From Lepeophtheirus salmonis (taxonomy: Eukaryota > Arthropoda > Copepoda > Siphonostomatoida > Caligidae): a stretch of DNA of 64,000 bases. Position 1 is the stretch's first letter, and every line of letters starts with the position of its first letter. Below the pieces are notes generated by a model. The model did no database searches, was not told the DNA's origin, and worked only from the letters and a program-made list of their open reading frames with translations. The stretch is taken from assembly GCF_016086655.4 (NCBI RefSeq), contig NC_052137.2:5146001-5210000 (forward strand), written 5' to 3'. The position numbers were made by a program, and so were the translations under genes. This document shows positions 1 to 10,284 of this stretch, in pieces.

Positions 1-515
1 TATGACGTCTTTTATTCCATCTTGGTATATTATTCAGTTCTGCATGATTTTAAGTTAACTCCCATCACCAACGAGGATATACGTGATCTGAAACTTTTCA
101 ATGTTCCAAGTGTTTTGTGACTGTAATTTTAGTATTTGAACCGTCCGTTTTTGTTGCGTCTATCACTTCAAGGTTTAAATTTTGATGAATTGCTACGCCA
201 AAAATAGTAAGAGAGGCATCAAACGTTATGTAAGTCTATTTTTTTATTGTTTCCCAGCAGAAAAGGTCTTTGTGCCCCCGGGAATATGAACCCCCAAAAG
301 GGGACACTCTAATATACATTCCTATATTATTGCCCACACCTCTAATTCAATTGCCTTGTAGTTTATGGTTCTATTCCCTTCCCTCATTGCAAAACTCATT
401 TTCTTTTTATTGATACCATTTTAAATTAAAGTCATACTAGTATATTGTATAAATGTAACTTATAGCAAGTAGGTCACAAACAGATGGAAGAAGATATAGT
501 TGGAATTTGTTTGTG
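1..515. other. Non-coding, presumed katanin intron or upstream DNA
   Basis: No reading frame or repeat in this stretch could be tied to a family. It is AT-rich with a short GC-richer patch near 270-305. Because the first katanin exon seen here (4602) opens with a splice acceptor, this sequence is probably part of the intron before it, but the donor lies outside the window. Confidence 0.3.
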
Positions 516-519
516 CAAA

Positions 520-1065
520 TACCACGTGCGGCAAAAATATCTTACCACTTTCAATCTAGAACTTTATCAAGATGTATTTCAGCAACCAGCTGTAATGGTG
601 TATAACTAACATGATGTCTTGGGTACCCTAATCATCGATGTAGCCCCCCTTGGCAGAACAATGATGGCTTCTAGGCGTACACGGAAGGCCTTGCAGATGG
701 CATCCCAGTGCTGCTTGACTGTGTCCTTTATATTTGGGTAACGGCGGTACATGCCTTGGACTCAACATATACCCAAAAAGTGAAGTCCAATGGGTTGGCA
801 TCTGGTGGGTAGGGGGCACATTTTCTTTGGCCAGAAAGACATGTTGTGCTCCAACCACTTTTGGACCTTTTTGGATGTGTGTGCAAGCGCAACATCCTGC
901 TGGAACACAGCGTTAATGTCTGGGTAGTTGGCCTAGACCCATGTTAGCATCTTCTCCTACGTTGGTTTCTTGTCAGCATTCAAAAGAGTGAAGACCCAAA
1001 TTTAGTGGTCACGTTCTGATGGCATATTCTCAGCTTCTAAGATACTTTCAGGGATCTAGTCTTTG
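520..1065 (-). mobile_element. Mariner-like transposase relic, C-terminal part
   Basis: Read on the minus strand, the segment gives a broken DDE transposase C-terminus: a QQD motif followed by AHTSKKVQKWLEHN, then a region rich in FWPKK, then KDTVKQHWDAICKAFRVRLE and an AKGGYIDD-like tail at about 640. Several frameshifts separate these blocks. The outer end (about 540-585, CTTTCAATCTAGAACTTTAT) and the coding part match the copy at 34590-34930, so both belong to one family. It is dead and truncated at its 5' side. Confidence 0.7.
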
Positions 1066-1069
1066 TTTG

Positions 1070-1711
1070 TCTATTTTAGCGTCCAGAACTATGTAACCAC
1101 AAATTTATAATTAATTGTGGGGTTTGGTAGATCAAAAAAAAACATTTGGAGATTAATAAAGGAAAAACGGTTGATGGGTGTGCTCTTTTTTCTTTTTTTT
1201 CATTATTTAATAAGTCGTTGTGGTGTCAACATGTTTTAAATATCTAAAGGTGTCATTGTGCCAAAACTCATGTTGGCTTTTTTGTCATCGCTCCCAGGGT
1301 AGGATCTCAAGGTTAGGTTTCTTTTCTCCAGAAATTTGGTCAATTTTACATACGTGTTTGTAACATATTTTATGATTTAAATAGGCTTAAAAAAGAAAAC
1401 TGAACTATTGTAATTCATAATATTGATTATAAAGTTGGACATCTTTTTAAAATAGTTTGTTCATTCTTTTTTACGACTTGGAACTATTGTCCTTTCGTTT
1501 TTGTTGCTGCTGTTATGTCAATGGCTTTGCTAGCCCCTTTTTAGGGCTTTAACTGGGGCGTCCGTAGAGGGTGTACTGGAGGGGCTGTACATAGATTTAT
1601 TTTGTATTTCGGGAAAATTATGAAGCAGAGCAAAAAATCTTAGATTTTAAATATTTTTTGTCAATAACAATGAACTTTTGAATTTTTTTCAAAAAAATTT
1701 TAATTTTTGGA
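1070..1711. other. AT-rich non-coding DNA with dispersed repeat pieces
   Basis: The stretch from about 1140 to 1240 (a T-rich block, then CATTATTTAATAAGTCGT, then TGTGGTGTCAAC) resembles 31320-31395, so it is a dispersed repeat. From about 1615 the sequence changes to the TTTTTTCAAAAAAATTTT-type minisatellite also seen at 3985, 37480 and 58620. No coding signal was found. Confidence 0.4.
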
Positions 1712-2995
1712 TTTGGATAAAACTTAACACTCCTTTAAATTTTACGCCATGCACATATTCGTAATTTTATTGAGTTGAAACCGGTTTATACTTCGAGGCA
1801 AGGGTCTTGACTAGTTGTAAACAAAACTCCAGCAAAATCTAAATAGCAAAAGTGAAACAACAGCCGATAATATGGAGAGACGTCGAGTCGAAATTTTGAA
1901 CTTTCCTAACGGGGAAAACTCCATTGAAATTGCCAAGGTTCTGAACTGCAGCCGCACCACCGTTTACAGCGTGGTAGCCAAAGGGACTCCAGAGGCGACC
2001 ACTAGATCTAAGTCAAGGCCTCGAAGGTTGGACAAAATGGTTGCTGCCGTGAAAAAGTCTGTCGAGAATAAGAGAGGCAGGGTTACCGTCAGTGGCCTCT
2101 CCAGGGAGTTCAACGTCAGCAGAAGGACCATGGACCGGCTAGTTAAGACATATCTTGGCCTTAAGGTATTCAAGAGAACCCCTCCTTGAGCCCTCAAGCC
2201 TGTAGACAAGGAAAAATGCCTCGCAAGGTCGAAGATTCTTCTTAACAAGCTTAAGAAAAAGCCAGCCAATGTCGTCGTTTTGTTCAGTGATGAGACACCC
2301 TTCAGCCTAGGCGAGATGGTGGCCAACGACACCGAATTTTATCTGGCGGAGTCTCTCGGTACCAGGGATGATGACGTGGTGCATGTGGGTAAGAAAAGGC
2401 ACTTCACCAACCTCCAGATCCTGGCTGTTGTTGCGTCCAACAGTCAGAAATGTGATCTCATCTTCTTTGAGGACCACGAGAGGCTTAACTCCGGGACGTA
2501 CTGACAATACTTGAAGGACAAAGTGTTCCCTTGGGCCAAGGCTACTTACGGGGACAGGTGGTGGTGGCAGCAGGACGGTGCCAGCTGCCACACTAGCAAC
2601 TTTATCCAAGAGGTTCTTCAGATCGAGACTCCAGCCTTTTTCGATCAGTATTCTTGGCTGCCTCACTCGCCTGATTGTTCACCGCTTGACTTTGCAGTAT
2701 TTGGGCGTTTAAAGGGGATGCTGTCGGGAGTCCAATACAAGTCCAAGGACCAGCTGAAGTCTGCCCTCAAGAATGCCTGAGCCAACCTCGACCAGAGCTT
2801 CATCGACATGTCATGCAGCAAGTTCCGGTCGTGACTGGAGTTGGTAGTGGAGAACATGGGCGGCCATATTGAATAGACATGTGTCTAAGACTCTCATCTT
2901 TCATGTTAAAATAATTAATTCGTCGACCACTTTAAGAATTACAGAATTATTTAACTATTTTTAAAAATTTCAGAGTGTTCAGTTTTAGACGCGCA
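1712..2995 (+). mobile_element. Near full-length mariner/maT-like DNA transposon
   Basis: The element is about 1.28 kb, the usual size for mariner-type elements. A left terminal repeat near 1713-1745 (core TAAAACTTAACACTC) matches, inverted, a right one near 2961-2993 (core GAGTGTTCAGTTTTA). The transposase frame lies between them. The same right-end pattern (CTGAACACT followed by AATTTTAAAA on the complementary strand) occurs in the relics at 12066 and 47103, linking these families. TA target duplications could not be confirmed at either end. Confidence 0.75.
1872..2876 (+). pseudogene. Transposase of the 1712-2995 element, four in-frame TGA codons
   Basis: One 334-codon frame runs from the ATG at 1872 to a TAG at 2874 without a frameshift. 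It is interrupted only by TGA at 2187, 2502, 2778 and 2832. The order is: two N-terminal helix-turn-helix units (about residues 1-100, IAKVLNCSRTTVYSVV and LSREFNVSRRTMDRLV); catalytic D1 in VVLFSDETPF; D2 in WWQQDGASCH; D3 in SPDCSPLDFAVF; and the C-terminal GGHIE. By my count 37 residues separate D2 and D3, which fits the DD37D (maT) group of Tc1/mariner. All stops are explicable as single C-to-T or G-to-A changes. No active protein is expected. Confidence 0.85.
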
Positions 2996-3640
2996 GACAT
3001 GTACATTACTATTTCTCATGGCGGGGCAGCTCAGTATATGCACTGTAAACATTTTTGAAGATTGTTTAGTTGAAGAATGAAAAATTGCATGAGGAAAAAT
3101 GGCATCCGGCAAGTGTTCAAGAACCCCTACATATATATATATATATATAAGGAACTAGGCTTGAAATTATGTGCCGACTATAAATATATTTCTTCCTTTT
3201 TAGCCTCCCCCTCAAATTCATTTCTCCATGGTTTGCAACTTACATAGAATGAATCATTATTATTATGTAGGTACTACTAGGTATTATAATAAATACATAA
3301 ATGCCATTCGTCTTTTTTTCCCTTCTTTTTGTGTTCAATGTTCATCGACCAAACATTTTGTCTTTTTTTTTTTTTTTTATATATATATTTTGTTTGGAAG
3401 AAAGAAAAGAATTACATAGTATTTCCTTTGACTAAGAGTGATTGTGTAGAGTGATAGCGGTGGTTTGTTCGGTCGGTACTCGTGGTGATCATAAGTTCAG
3501 CTGCTGCCCTATCATATATATAATGTCCATCCCTCGCATCAATCACATACATTATGAGTATTTAAGACTACCCAGTGTGAGTTCCTTTAAAATCTCTGAA
3601 TTAATACGTGAAGTAAAAAGTCCTGAGCGTTTTTTCGCTT
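2996..3640. other. AT-rich spacer with a TA microsatellite
   Basis: A (TA)n run lies at about 3130-3148 and a long T run followed by TATATATAT at about 3361-3390. The short frames here have AT-driven composition and no recognisable motif. Confidence 0.4.
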
Positions 3641-3930
3641 TATTTTAACAAGAAAATTAACATAGTCAGGAATATCCGATTTAGATGGTTCGAAACGGGT
3701 TTCTGGATTATCTTCCGTTCCTGAGCCATGGAATAAGTGCTCAAATGCCGGTTCAACTCGACTATTTCCATATTTTCTCGATATTTTCTATGATTGGTCT
3801 ACCTGATTGTCCCTCATTTTCGACCTCTACATTACCAAAACGGAAACGTTGGAACCACTGTTTTGCTGTTGCATTTGGGTCCATAAACAGTATCAATTTA
3901 TTTGGCTGCCTCCTTTGAGTTTTCATCTTA
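3640..3930 (-). mobile_element. Mariner transposase relic, N-terminal domain
   Basis: The minus strand reads a degraded HTH domain of the classical mariner (SETMAR-like) type: NATAKQWFQRFRFGNVEVE, then a GQSGRP segment typical of the inter-helix linker, then IIENIEKI and, in another frame, HLSTYSMAQEL. Only this N-terminal portion remains. Plus-strand ORFs at 3685 and 3807 are its shadows. Confidence 0.55.
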
Positions 3931-3984
3931 GTCTTAGGAATACTGAAGAATCAGGGGTGGCTGTAGAATTATATTTTAAGGGGA

Positions 3985-4225
3985 ACTTGCTTTTTACATT
4001 TAAAAAAAAAAAAATCCAAAAATTTTAATTTTTGGAAAAAAAATAAAAAATTAAATTTTTTCAAAAATTCACAGCTGTTCATAAAAAATAATTTTTTTTT
4101 TGGAAAAAATAGTAAATAATGAATATTCTGGGGAAAAAAATTCAAAAATCTACAGCTATTCATCAAATTTTTAATTTTTTGGAAAAAAAAGTCCAAAAAT
4201 CCACAGCTGTGGGAAAACATTCCAA
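3985..4225. repeat. AT-rich minisatellite
   Basis: Four or so degenerate units of roughly 55-60 bp are built on TTTTTGGAAAAAAATTCAAA followed by ATCCACAGCTGTTCAT. The same unit occurs at 1615-1711, 37480-37960 (opposite orientation) and 58620-59290. Confidence 0.6.
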
Positions 4226-4601
4226 TTCAAATATTACATTTTCTATTAAAAAGCAAAATTCCTTAATTTGGGGGAGGGAGCTACAGGCCCTCCAGCCAAA
4301 GCCCTGAAACGCCCCACAAAATGTATCTAATTATTTGGGGTTTTTTTACTTCCATTTTGGAACGCTGCAACAAATAACTGTTTTCACCTAACACAAAACT
4401 GTAAATGAGCTTTTTTCAAGGGTACGCTTCACCTTTAAGCATACTTCAAGCATCTATTTTTATCCAATATAAGATATAGCTCACTCAAGACATCTAGCGC
4501 AAAAACAACTCTGAATTTTTTACATAGCTAATATTATAATTATGTGTGAATTGTTTTTTTAATCTTAAAGTTAATATTTTTTTTCCCTCCTCAATTTTCA
4601 G

Positions 4602-5461
4602 ATTGGAGCGGCTCATCAAATGTCGACTGTTTCATTATATGTCGTGGATTTGAAGAAAGTGAAGCCGTTTGGCTCCAGCAAAATATCCCAACCCCTACTT
4701 CCCTCTTTGAGTACCAATAATTTAAACAATCATATTAATAATAACTCACTTAGCAATCAGCTGAACCTCAACAACAATATGATCAACAACAATAATCACA
4801 ATGGCAATCAAAACTTCCGATCCGGAACCACCGTAAGACGTTCTTTCACCAAGGAGCGTCCCAGTTATCAAGTTAAAATGTCCGAAGAACAATGCTCCGA
4901 TAAATCTGGAACCGATCCAGAAGACTCTGATAACTTCAGTCAAGCGGATATTACGGACTATCGAAATTATGAACATATATTTCGTCCTAGGAAAAGGGAG
5001 CTGAATCGAACGCCGCCCCCTCCAGATGAACTCTTTTTGGATCCTTCTGAGTGTGGAGGGGATTTACAAACCATCACCGCCACAACCACTACTCTTGGAG
5101 TCGTGATTGAAACAACACAACAACAGGCGATTGTTTCAGCTCCAGCACCACCAATTACTGCCACCAGACCTGCTGAGCTTCGGCTCATGTCGAGTAAAAA
5201 AGCCTCTCCAAGTCCGACACGTCGCAGCGGGCAAAACTCTAACAGCATTAATATTATTCCTACTAACACTGTGAGGCATCGAAGAGGATCTAGTTCCGGT
5301 ACTCCTACACGACCTGCGTCTGTATACGACACTCCTGTGTCGTACGAAAACGGAAAGACCACTGTGCATATGAGGGAAAATACTCCGGGTTCCCCTGTTT
5401 CTGGAAGAAATCAAAGATCTACTAGTGTACAGCCTAGATCCTCCAACAATCCGGAGTATAG
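4602..5461 (+). CDS. KATNB1: KATNB1 exon: end of WD40 domain and start of linker
   Basis: The acceptor TCAATTTTCAG ends at 4601 and the donor GTAAGT starts at 5462. The exon begins in phase 0 with IGAAHQMSTVSLYVVDL, matching the end of the p80 propeller. It continues into a low-complexity linker with an Asn-rich stretch (about codons 30-65), an acidic block (DPEDSDNFSQADITDY) and Ser/Thr/Pro-rich sequence. It ends after two bases of an Arg codon. Confidence 0.93.
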
Positions 5462-8400
5462 GTAAGTTCAAAATAACTACTTGATCAATTTTATACTGTA
5501 TGCCTGACCCAAATCTGAACAAGTATAAAAGGTTTAAAATTAAGAGTAAGTAATAGAGTTACAAGCTTGGAATTTCCATCGATTTTTATGATTTCATGAA
5601 GAAAATTTTCAAGTAACTTGTTGAATCTTTTTTTTATTTAAATCACGGAACAAATAAAACAAAGCAACATTCTGATTTTCCTATGCGCAGGAATAAAGCC
5701 GGAAATATTGTCAACTAGTTAGAGTGCTTCTGCACCACTGAGTATACAGCTAGAGACATATTTGAGGCATCTGGTTCAATTTGAAGTCTTAAACTCCAAA
5801 GATCTGCTAAAATCCAATTATCTTATTTTTCGCCTGCATCCATCTGGCTCCAATTATCATCAGATCTGAGTGTTGTGAAGGAGGGGCCTGTCGAACGTCT
5901 CACAGGAATGTGGATTACCTGAAGGCTTCCATCGTTACAACCTGGGACAAAATGGATGAGGTTTACATTGTTCTGACATTAGGACCCCTTTGGAGGCTTT
6001 TGTAGCAGCTAATGGGAATCATATGGAATAAATTCCAACTTAATTATATGAGGATTTATTAAGTAAAATTTCAAGTTTCTAACTCTTATTGCTGTTGAGA
6101 TATATGGTTGTAGAAATATTTGTTCAGATTTCCGTTACATACACTATATATTGAAATACAATCGATTGATAAGAGATTATTTTGTTACTGTTATATTCAT
6201 GTTTAGTGTATACAGCTCAATCAATTCCTTGAATTCATCAAATGTATTCCGAAGAATATTTACGTCATGCAAAGTGAATGTCTTAATACAAATTCTACAT
6301 TTTTTTTTCCAGGAACGGAGAGGATTTCAACTCATATGATACTAATTTTCGATGTAATTCCCTTACTCGTGGAGGTTCTGGATCTCGAGTTTCTTCTACA
6401 ACTGATTTGAGCAGCGCTCCTTTAAATCCTATTTCTCGTGTCCAAATTTCTAGTAACACATCAAATACAAATCGCCCTTCTGCTACTGATCGTCCAAATT
6501 TAGTCAGACGCTCTTGTCCACCAAACGAATATTCACATAGCATTCCACAGTCCAACTCCAATCCTGGTACACCCACTTATGAAGTTCCTATGAATAGTAG
6601 TGGTGGATCTCTTTATAGTGGGAGTAGCAATCTCCTACCGGAAAAAGAACAACTTCACTTATTTCAACCACAACAAGAACAAATAGTTCCCATGAATTCC
6701 GATAAACCCTCCGGGATACAAATGGATGATTTTTTACCTAAGAAAGTAAATTTAATGAGCTTGACTGCTCCCTGTTTTTCAAGCACGTCTAAATTTAGTA
6801 GTTTATATGAACGCTACAATCAACCCGTAGGAGAATTGTCAGAATCAGAAGTAACTTCCTCGATACTCAATGGTCATGAATCTATGATGTCTGTCCTCAC
6901 GGCGAGGGGGCGTAATTTAGAAATTATTCAACGAATGTGGCAGTCAAAAGACGCCAAAACAGGTACTTATATTTAATTACAATGTGGGGTTATCTTCTGA
7001 GATCTCGGAAATTTATACTCAGGGCCAGTTTTTGTGTGAGTGGGGACTAAGATAAATGTAAGGAGTCCTTTTCTTTCATTCCTTTCTTTAAAAGATCCCA
7101 TGAGGATTGGGATATTGAAGGGAAGTATGTCTGTAAATCATCAAAATCAGGCTTTGCCAAAAATATAAATTGTCAGTGTCGTCAATCTATAGCCCAGATG
7201 CTAATCCACTTGGCTATTCCTTCTCGCCACATATTAGAGATGAATGTATATATAGAGAACATGATAGAAGTGAAGAGTAATTAAAGGATGCTATTGACCA
7301 GGCCTGTATTGAAATAGATCCGTAAATTATGCGTCTCTTTTCGTAAAATAGTACTACCATAGTAATACCTAATTGTGACAGTATCGAATAGATAAATAGC
7401 TGACAGGGTTGGAAATAGTTTTGTAAAATTTAATAGGTTAGGGGCAAAATAAATTTCGTATTTTTTGCTTTATTTTAATGGTTGATAAGAAGTGTTGCAA
7501 TCATCCGATTTAAGCCAAGTATGCCCCATTATGTTTGATAAGTTGTTGCCAACGAGAATCCAACTTCATAACGCCATTCTCGTCGGGCCCTTGTCCCTAT
7601 TGGCTAAAAAATCGGACGTTTTCACAGACCTCTATTGAGGCCAAATTTGTGACCCCAGCCACAAGTGGCAGAACTGGCCAATCTTAATACCGTCCAAAAA
7701 GGTTTTGTAGGTTACTTTCACATCTTTACAACACCTTATCATGTGATCCGATATAAATAATAAACAATTTTTACGTAGTTAAAAAAAAGGGCAGGAAATA
7801 CGAAATTACTTTTTCCGCAAGTTAATATTATAAGAAATATGTAAAATCTTCAAGAATAGTATGAAAAATATTTACGTTTTCATTTTGTACCCGTTAAAGG
7901 AAATATGAATTAACTTTGGATTTTTCAAGACTATTTTGAATAAATGTTTTCTTCCTAAAAGGAATGTCTTAATTTTCACACTCAAGTACAAACATCCTTC
8001 ATCTAATATTTTATTTTTTATCTTCCTCTAAAATAGCTGTTGATCAAGCTATATCTCTCCGAGATCAAGCAGTCATTGTAGACTTATTATCCGTTATCAC
8101 ATTAAGGCCTTCTATTTGGAACTTGGATTTATGTACTGCATTATTACCTTCCATTGGAGAATTACTACAAAGTAAATATGAGATGTAAGTTGCTTCTAGA
8201 AATTATAATCATTTATAATTTACGACCTGTTTATTTTATCATTGTAGGTATATTAACATTGGCTGCGGAGCCATGAAGCTAATATTGAAAAACTTTGCCT
8301 CTGTGATAAAGTCAAATATCGATAGTCCGGTGCAGAACCTTGGGGTCGATATTTCCAGAGAAGAAAGGTATTATTTTGTAAATTTACTCACGACCAGTCA

Positions 8401-10242
8401 AGAAAATGTCAACATTTTTTCTGGCCTTGGATTGGATATTTTTTAAAACCACATATAGAGTGGAAAATTTTGAAAACGCCATTTACCTTTAATTACCATG
8501 TATGCTTGGACAAGTTACAACTTGTCCAATCACATTGTACATATTAAGAGGACAGGGGTAGGGAGTGAGCTGTACTGCCTTTAACCCACCCCCAAATAAA
8601 GTATTTTTTGCTTTTAACTAGAACTTTTTTGGCCAGAATGGAATAATTGGGAAATCTTTAAAGGCTTATAACGAACAAACTAGTTATTATTACAAACAAG
8701 CTACATTAAATGATGGATGGAGTAGCCCAAGGGAGGAAATATATTTTCCAGTCAGACACTGGCCCACAAAACCATAAAAAGTCCAGGATATTTTGGCCAA
8801 AAAAGGTTCTCACTTTTGGTGCCCAGATTTTTCTCTCGCAAACAACTCTGAGCCCATGCGATTTCTATCTCAGGAAGAGGGTGGAGCATTCACCTGTGGA
8901 GATCCTGCAGAAGTCAATCACTTGTACAATGAAAATGCCACATTCATACGAAGTCGCCCGGCCTGCCAACGCTTCTCGAGCCGTTGGCCGAGGTTGTGAA
9001 GAGAGATGGATCTCAATATAAATAATTGAATGCCATAAAATGTAGCTTTCAAATAACATAAAACAATATGATTCTTGGGCATCTAGTTTGTTCGTTATAC
9101 GCCTTGAAATATTTTCCGAATGTATCTAGACCACATTGTACATCATTTAGTGTTATTTTCCCCAGTGAAATATCACAACTAAAGATAATTTTTTATTATT
9201 TATGTATCTTTTTCTAACTCGGATAAAATACGTTGTAAAAAGTAGAGAAAATCAAATAATAATGGACCTTGCCATTACAAGTCTTATAAATTCGTCATTT
9301 TGGATCACAAATATACAAATCCTAGTTTGTTGTGAAGTGAGGGCATACAAACAACCTCATAATTGGAGAAAAAAAAGATCATCTTGAGAAAATATATTTA
9401 AATTATTTTGCTTGAAAAAAGATTTTTCAATATTTATTAAGATATCAAGGTTAATTGATGGCTTAATATACTAGAATATATGAAATATTGCAACATGGAG
9501 CTAATCCCCTCCACTTTTTTTAGCTGCATTAATTCCCCCTCCCCTGTTTTAAAAACAATGGGCAGAGCATGTCTTTTTGGACCACAAAAGCAAAATTTTT
9601 GGTTTATAAACCTCATTTCATAGTACTGGAGGTAAAATCCGTGATCAGGAACACAGCATTTCAATCCAAGGGGGATAAAATGAGTTGACTAATGTGTTAT
9701 TGGTTGGGATGTGAAAATTGGCTAAATTTTAATGAGCGTATTAAAAAAAAAAGTATATATTGGTAAGAGCAAAATATGAGCTCTCTATTTAATCATTCTG
9801 CTTTTTAAAAGAAGTTCTAACGTATCAGCGACTAAGTATCACTTTGTGTTATAGGGATATCTGTATAGAAAGTTTAAAACACTGTTCAGATTGCTAACAA
9901 GACCTAAACATGCCCACTAATAATGTATAGGATTTATATGCCCAGTGGTCTCAGCCAGCAGATATATCGTCCCTCAAAGTTGCCATATTTTGGTTGAGGT
10001 TTTCTCAGCCATGGTTTTTACGCTTGCCTTAATTTAGCCAATATTCACTGATGTCCCTAGTTATTGACTTTTTTTCATTTGTCTATATCTCTTTCTTTGT
10101 TATTTCTAGGCATAATAAATGTATGCAATGCTACAAGGACTTGGTGAAGATTCGTTCATTAATTTTGAAGAAGCAAAACATAGCTGGAAAAATTGGTCAT
10201 ACATACAGAGAACTATCTATTCTTATGCAATATTTGGACTGA
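4602..10242 (+). CDS. KATNB1: Katanin p80 WD40-containing subunit B1, 3' part (5 exons)
   Basis: Regulatory and targeting subunit of katanin, the AAA ATPase that severs microtubules. The p80 C-terminus (con80) binds p60 and the WD40 propeller targets centrosomes and spindle poles. Exons are 4602-5461, 6313-6962, 8037-8184, 8248-8367 and 10110-10242; introns are GT-AG and their phases match throughout, giving 1911 nt, that is 636 residues plus TGA. The protein opens with the last WD40 strand (SLYVVDLKKVKPF) and contains FRPRKRELNRTPPPP, MDDFLPKK, NGHESMMSVLTARGRNLEII and LGVDISREER, all typical of p80. The WD40 propeller exons are not in the window. The linker is clearly longer than in vertebrate p80. 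Transposon relics sit in introns 1, 2 and 4. Identification is firm; the exact 5' structure is unknown. Confidence 0.95.
5635..6045 (+). mobile_element. Mariner relic in KATNB1 intron 1
   Basis: A degenerate plus-strand frame shows an HTH-like start (YTARDIFEASG) followed, after an apparent internal deletion, by a C-terminal block (TTWDKMDEVYIV, then LWRRFVAANGNHME-like residues in shifted frames). That order fits an internally deleted mariner-type element lying between katanin exons. Confidence 0.45.
6313..6962 (+). CDS. KATNB1: KATNB1 exon: linker and start of con80 domain
   Basis: The acceptor (T-tract, CCAG) ends at 6312 and the donor GTACTT starts at 6963. It encodes a Ser/Asn-rich linker, then the conserved block SGIQMDDFLPKKVNLM and the beginning of con80 (SEVTSSILNGHESMMSVLTA, then EIIQRMWQSKDAKT). 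The preceding intron is 851 bp. The frame would run 14 nt past the donor to a stop, but the con80 alignment requires splicing at 6963. Confidence 0.93.
7165..7355 (+). mobile_element. Mariner C-terminal relic in KATNB1 intron 2
   Basis: A short frame reads SPDANPLGYSFSPHIRDECI, then LKDAIDQACIEID, matching the third-Asp region and following helix of mariner-type transposases. Nothing upstream of the catalytic motif survives. Confidence 0.45.
7436..7822 (-). mobile_element. 387-bp internally deleted mariner (MITE-like)
   Basis: TIRs with the core AATTTCGTATTTTTTGC (left) and GAAATACGAAATTACTTTTTCC (right, first 20 bases diagnostic) are flanked by TA at 7434-7435 and 7823-7824. Minus-strand coding remains are only the start region and the C-terminal tail. 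It is the same family as 57090-57891 and 12790-13290, but with a larger, independent deletion. It lies in KATNB1 intron 2. Confidence 0.7.
8037..8184 (+). CDS. KATNB1: KATNB1 exon: con80 core
   Basis: Acceptor AAATAG ends at 8036 and donor GTAAGT starts at 8185. It encodes AVDQAISLRDQAVIVDLLSV followed by LWNLDLC-type and LLQSKYE residues, the helical core of con80. The following intron is only 63 bp. Confidence 0.95.
8248..8367 (+). CDS. KATNB1: KATNB1 exon: con80, p60-contact region
   Basis: Acceptor TTGTAG ends at 8247 and donor GTATTA starts at 8368. It encodes MYINIGCGAMKLILKNF and the highly conserved GVDISREER. The next intron (1742 bp) holds the 8650-9116 transposon. Confidence 0.95.
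8650..9116 (+). mobile_element. 467-bp TIR element with transposase remnant, in KATNB1 intron 4
   Basis: Terminal repeats of about 33 bp are easy to see: AAGGCTTATAACGAACAAAC at 8661-8680 and its near-perfect reverse complement GTTTGTTCGTTATACGCCTT at 9088-9107, extending further out with mismatches. Between them a plus-strand frame carries transposase C-terminal residues (FQSDTGPQNHKK, then LSPCDFYLRKRVEH). The first catalytic part is missing, so this is an internal-deletion derivative. No clear TA duplication was seen. Confidence 0.75.
9905..10065. repeat. Dispersed repeat fragment
   Basis: The block around 9958-10062 (AGCAGATATATCGTCCCTCA through TTAGCCAATATTCAC) matches 35500-35600. It is a piece of the LTR-like repeat family described at 35290-35640, here inside KATNB1 intron 4. 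Confidence 0.4.
10110..10242 (+). CDS. KATNB1: KATNB1 last exon
   Basis: Acceptor TTATTTCTAG ends at 10109. It encodes HNKCMQCYKDLVKIRSLIL and ends HTYRELSILMQYLD followed by TGA at 10240-10242. The Cys pair and the YRELSILMQYLD-type ending match the p80 C-terminus. Confidence 0.95.
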
Positions 10243-10273
10243 ATTAATTAAACAAATGTATTTATACATATTT

Positions 10274-10279
10274 AATAAA
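10274..10279 (+). promoter_or_regulatory. KATNB1: KATNB1 polyadenylation signal
   Basis: An AATAAA hexamer lies 31 nt after the katanin stop codon and is the first canonical signal, implying a very short 3' UTR. Confidence 0.6.
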
Positions 10280-10284
10280 TACAT

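Noticed and set aside
1872..2876. Idea that TGA is read as an amino acid, because all four interruptions of the transposase are TGA
   Set aside because: Katanin p80 in the same window ends normally with TGA at its conserved C-terminus, and the four TGA codons are explained by single transitions in a dead transposon.
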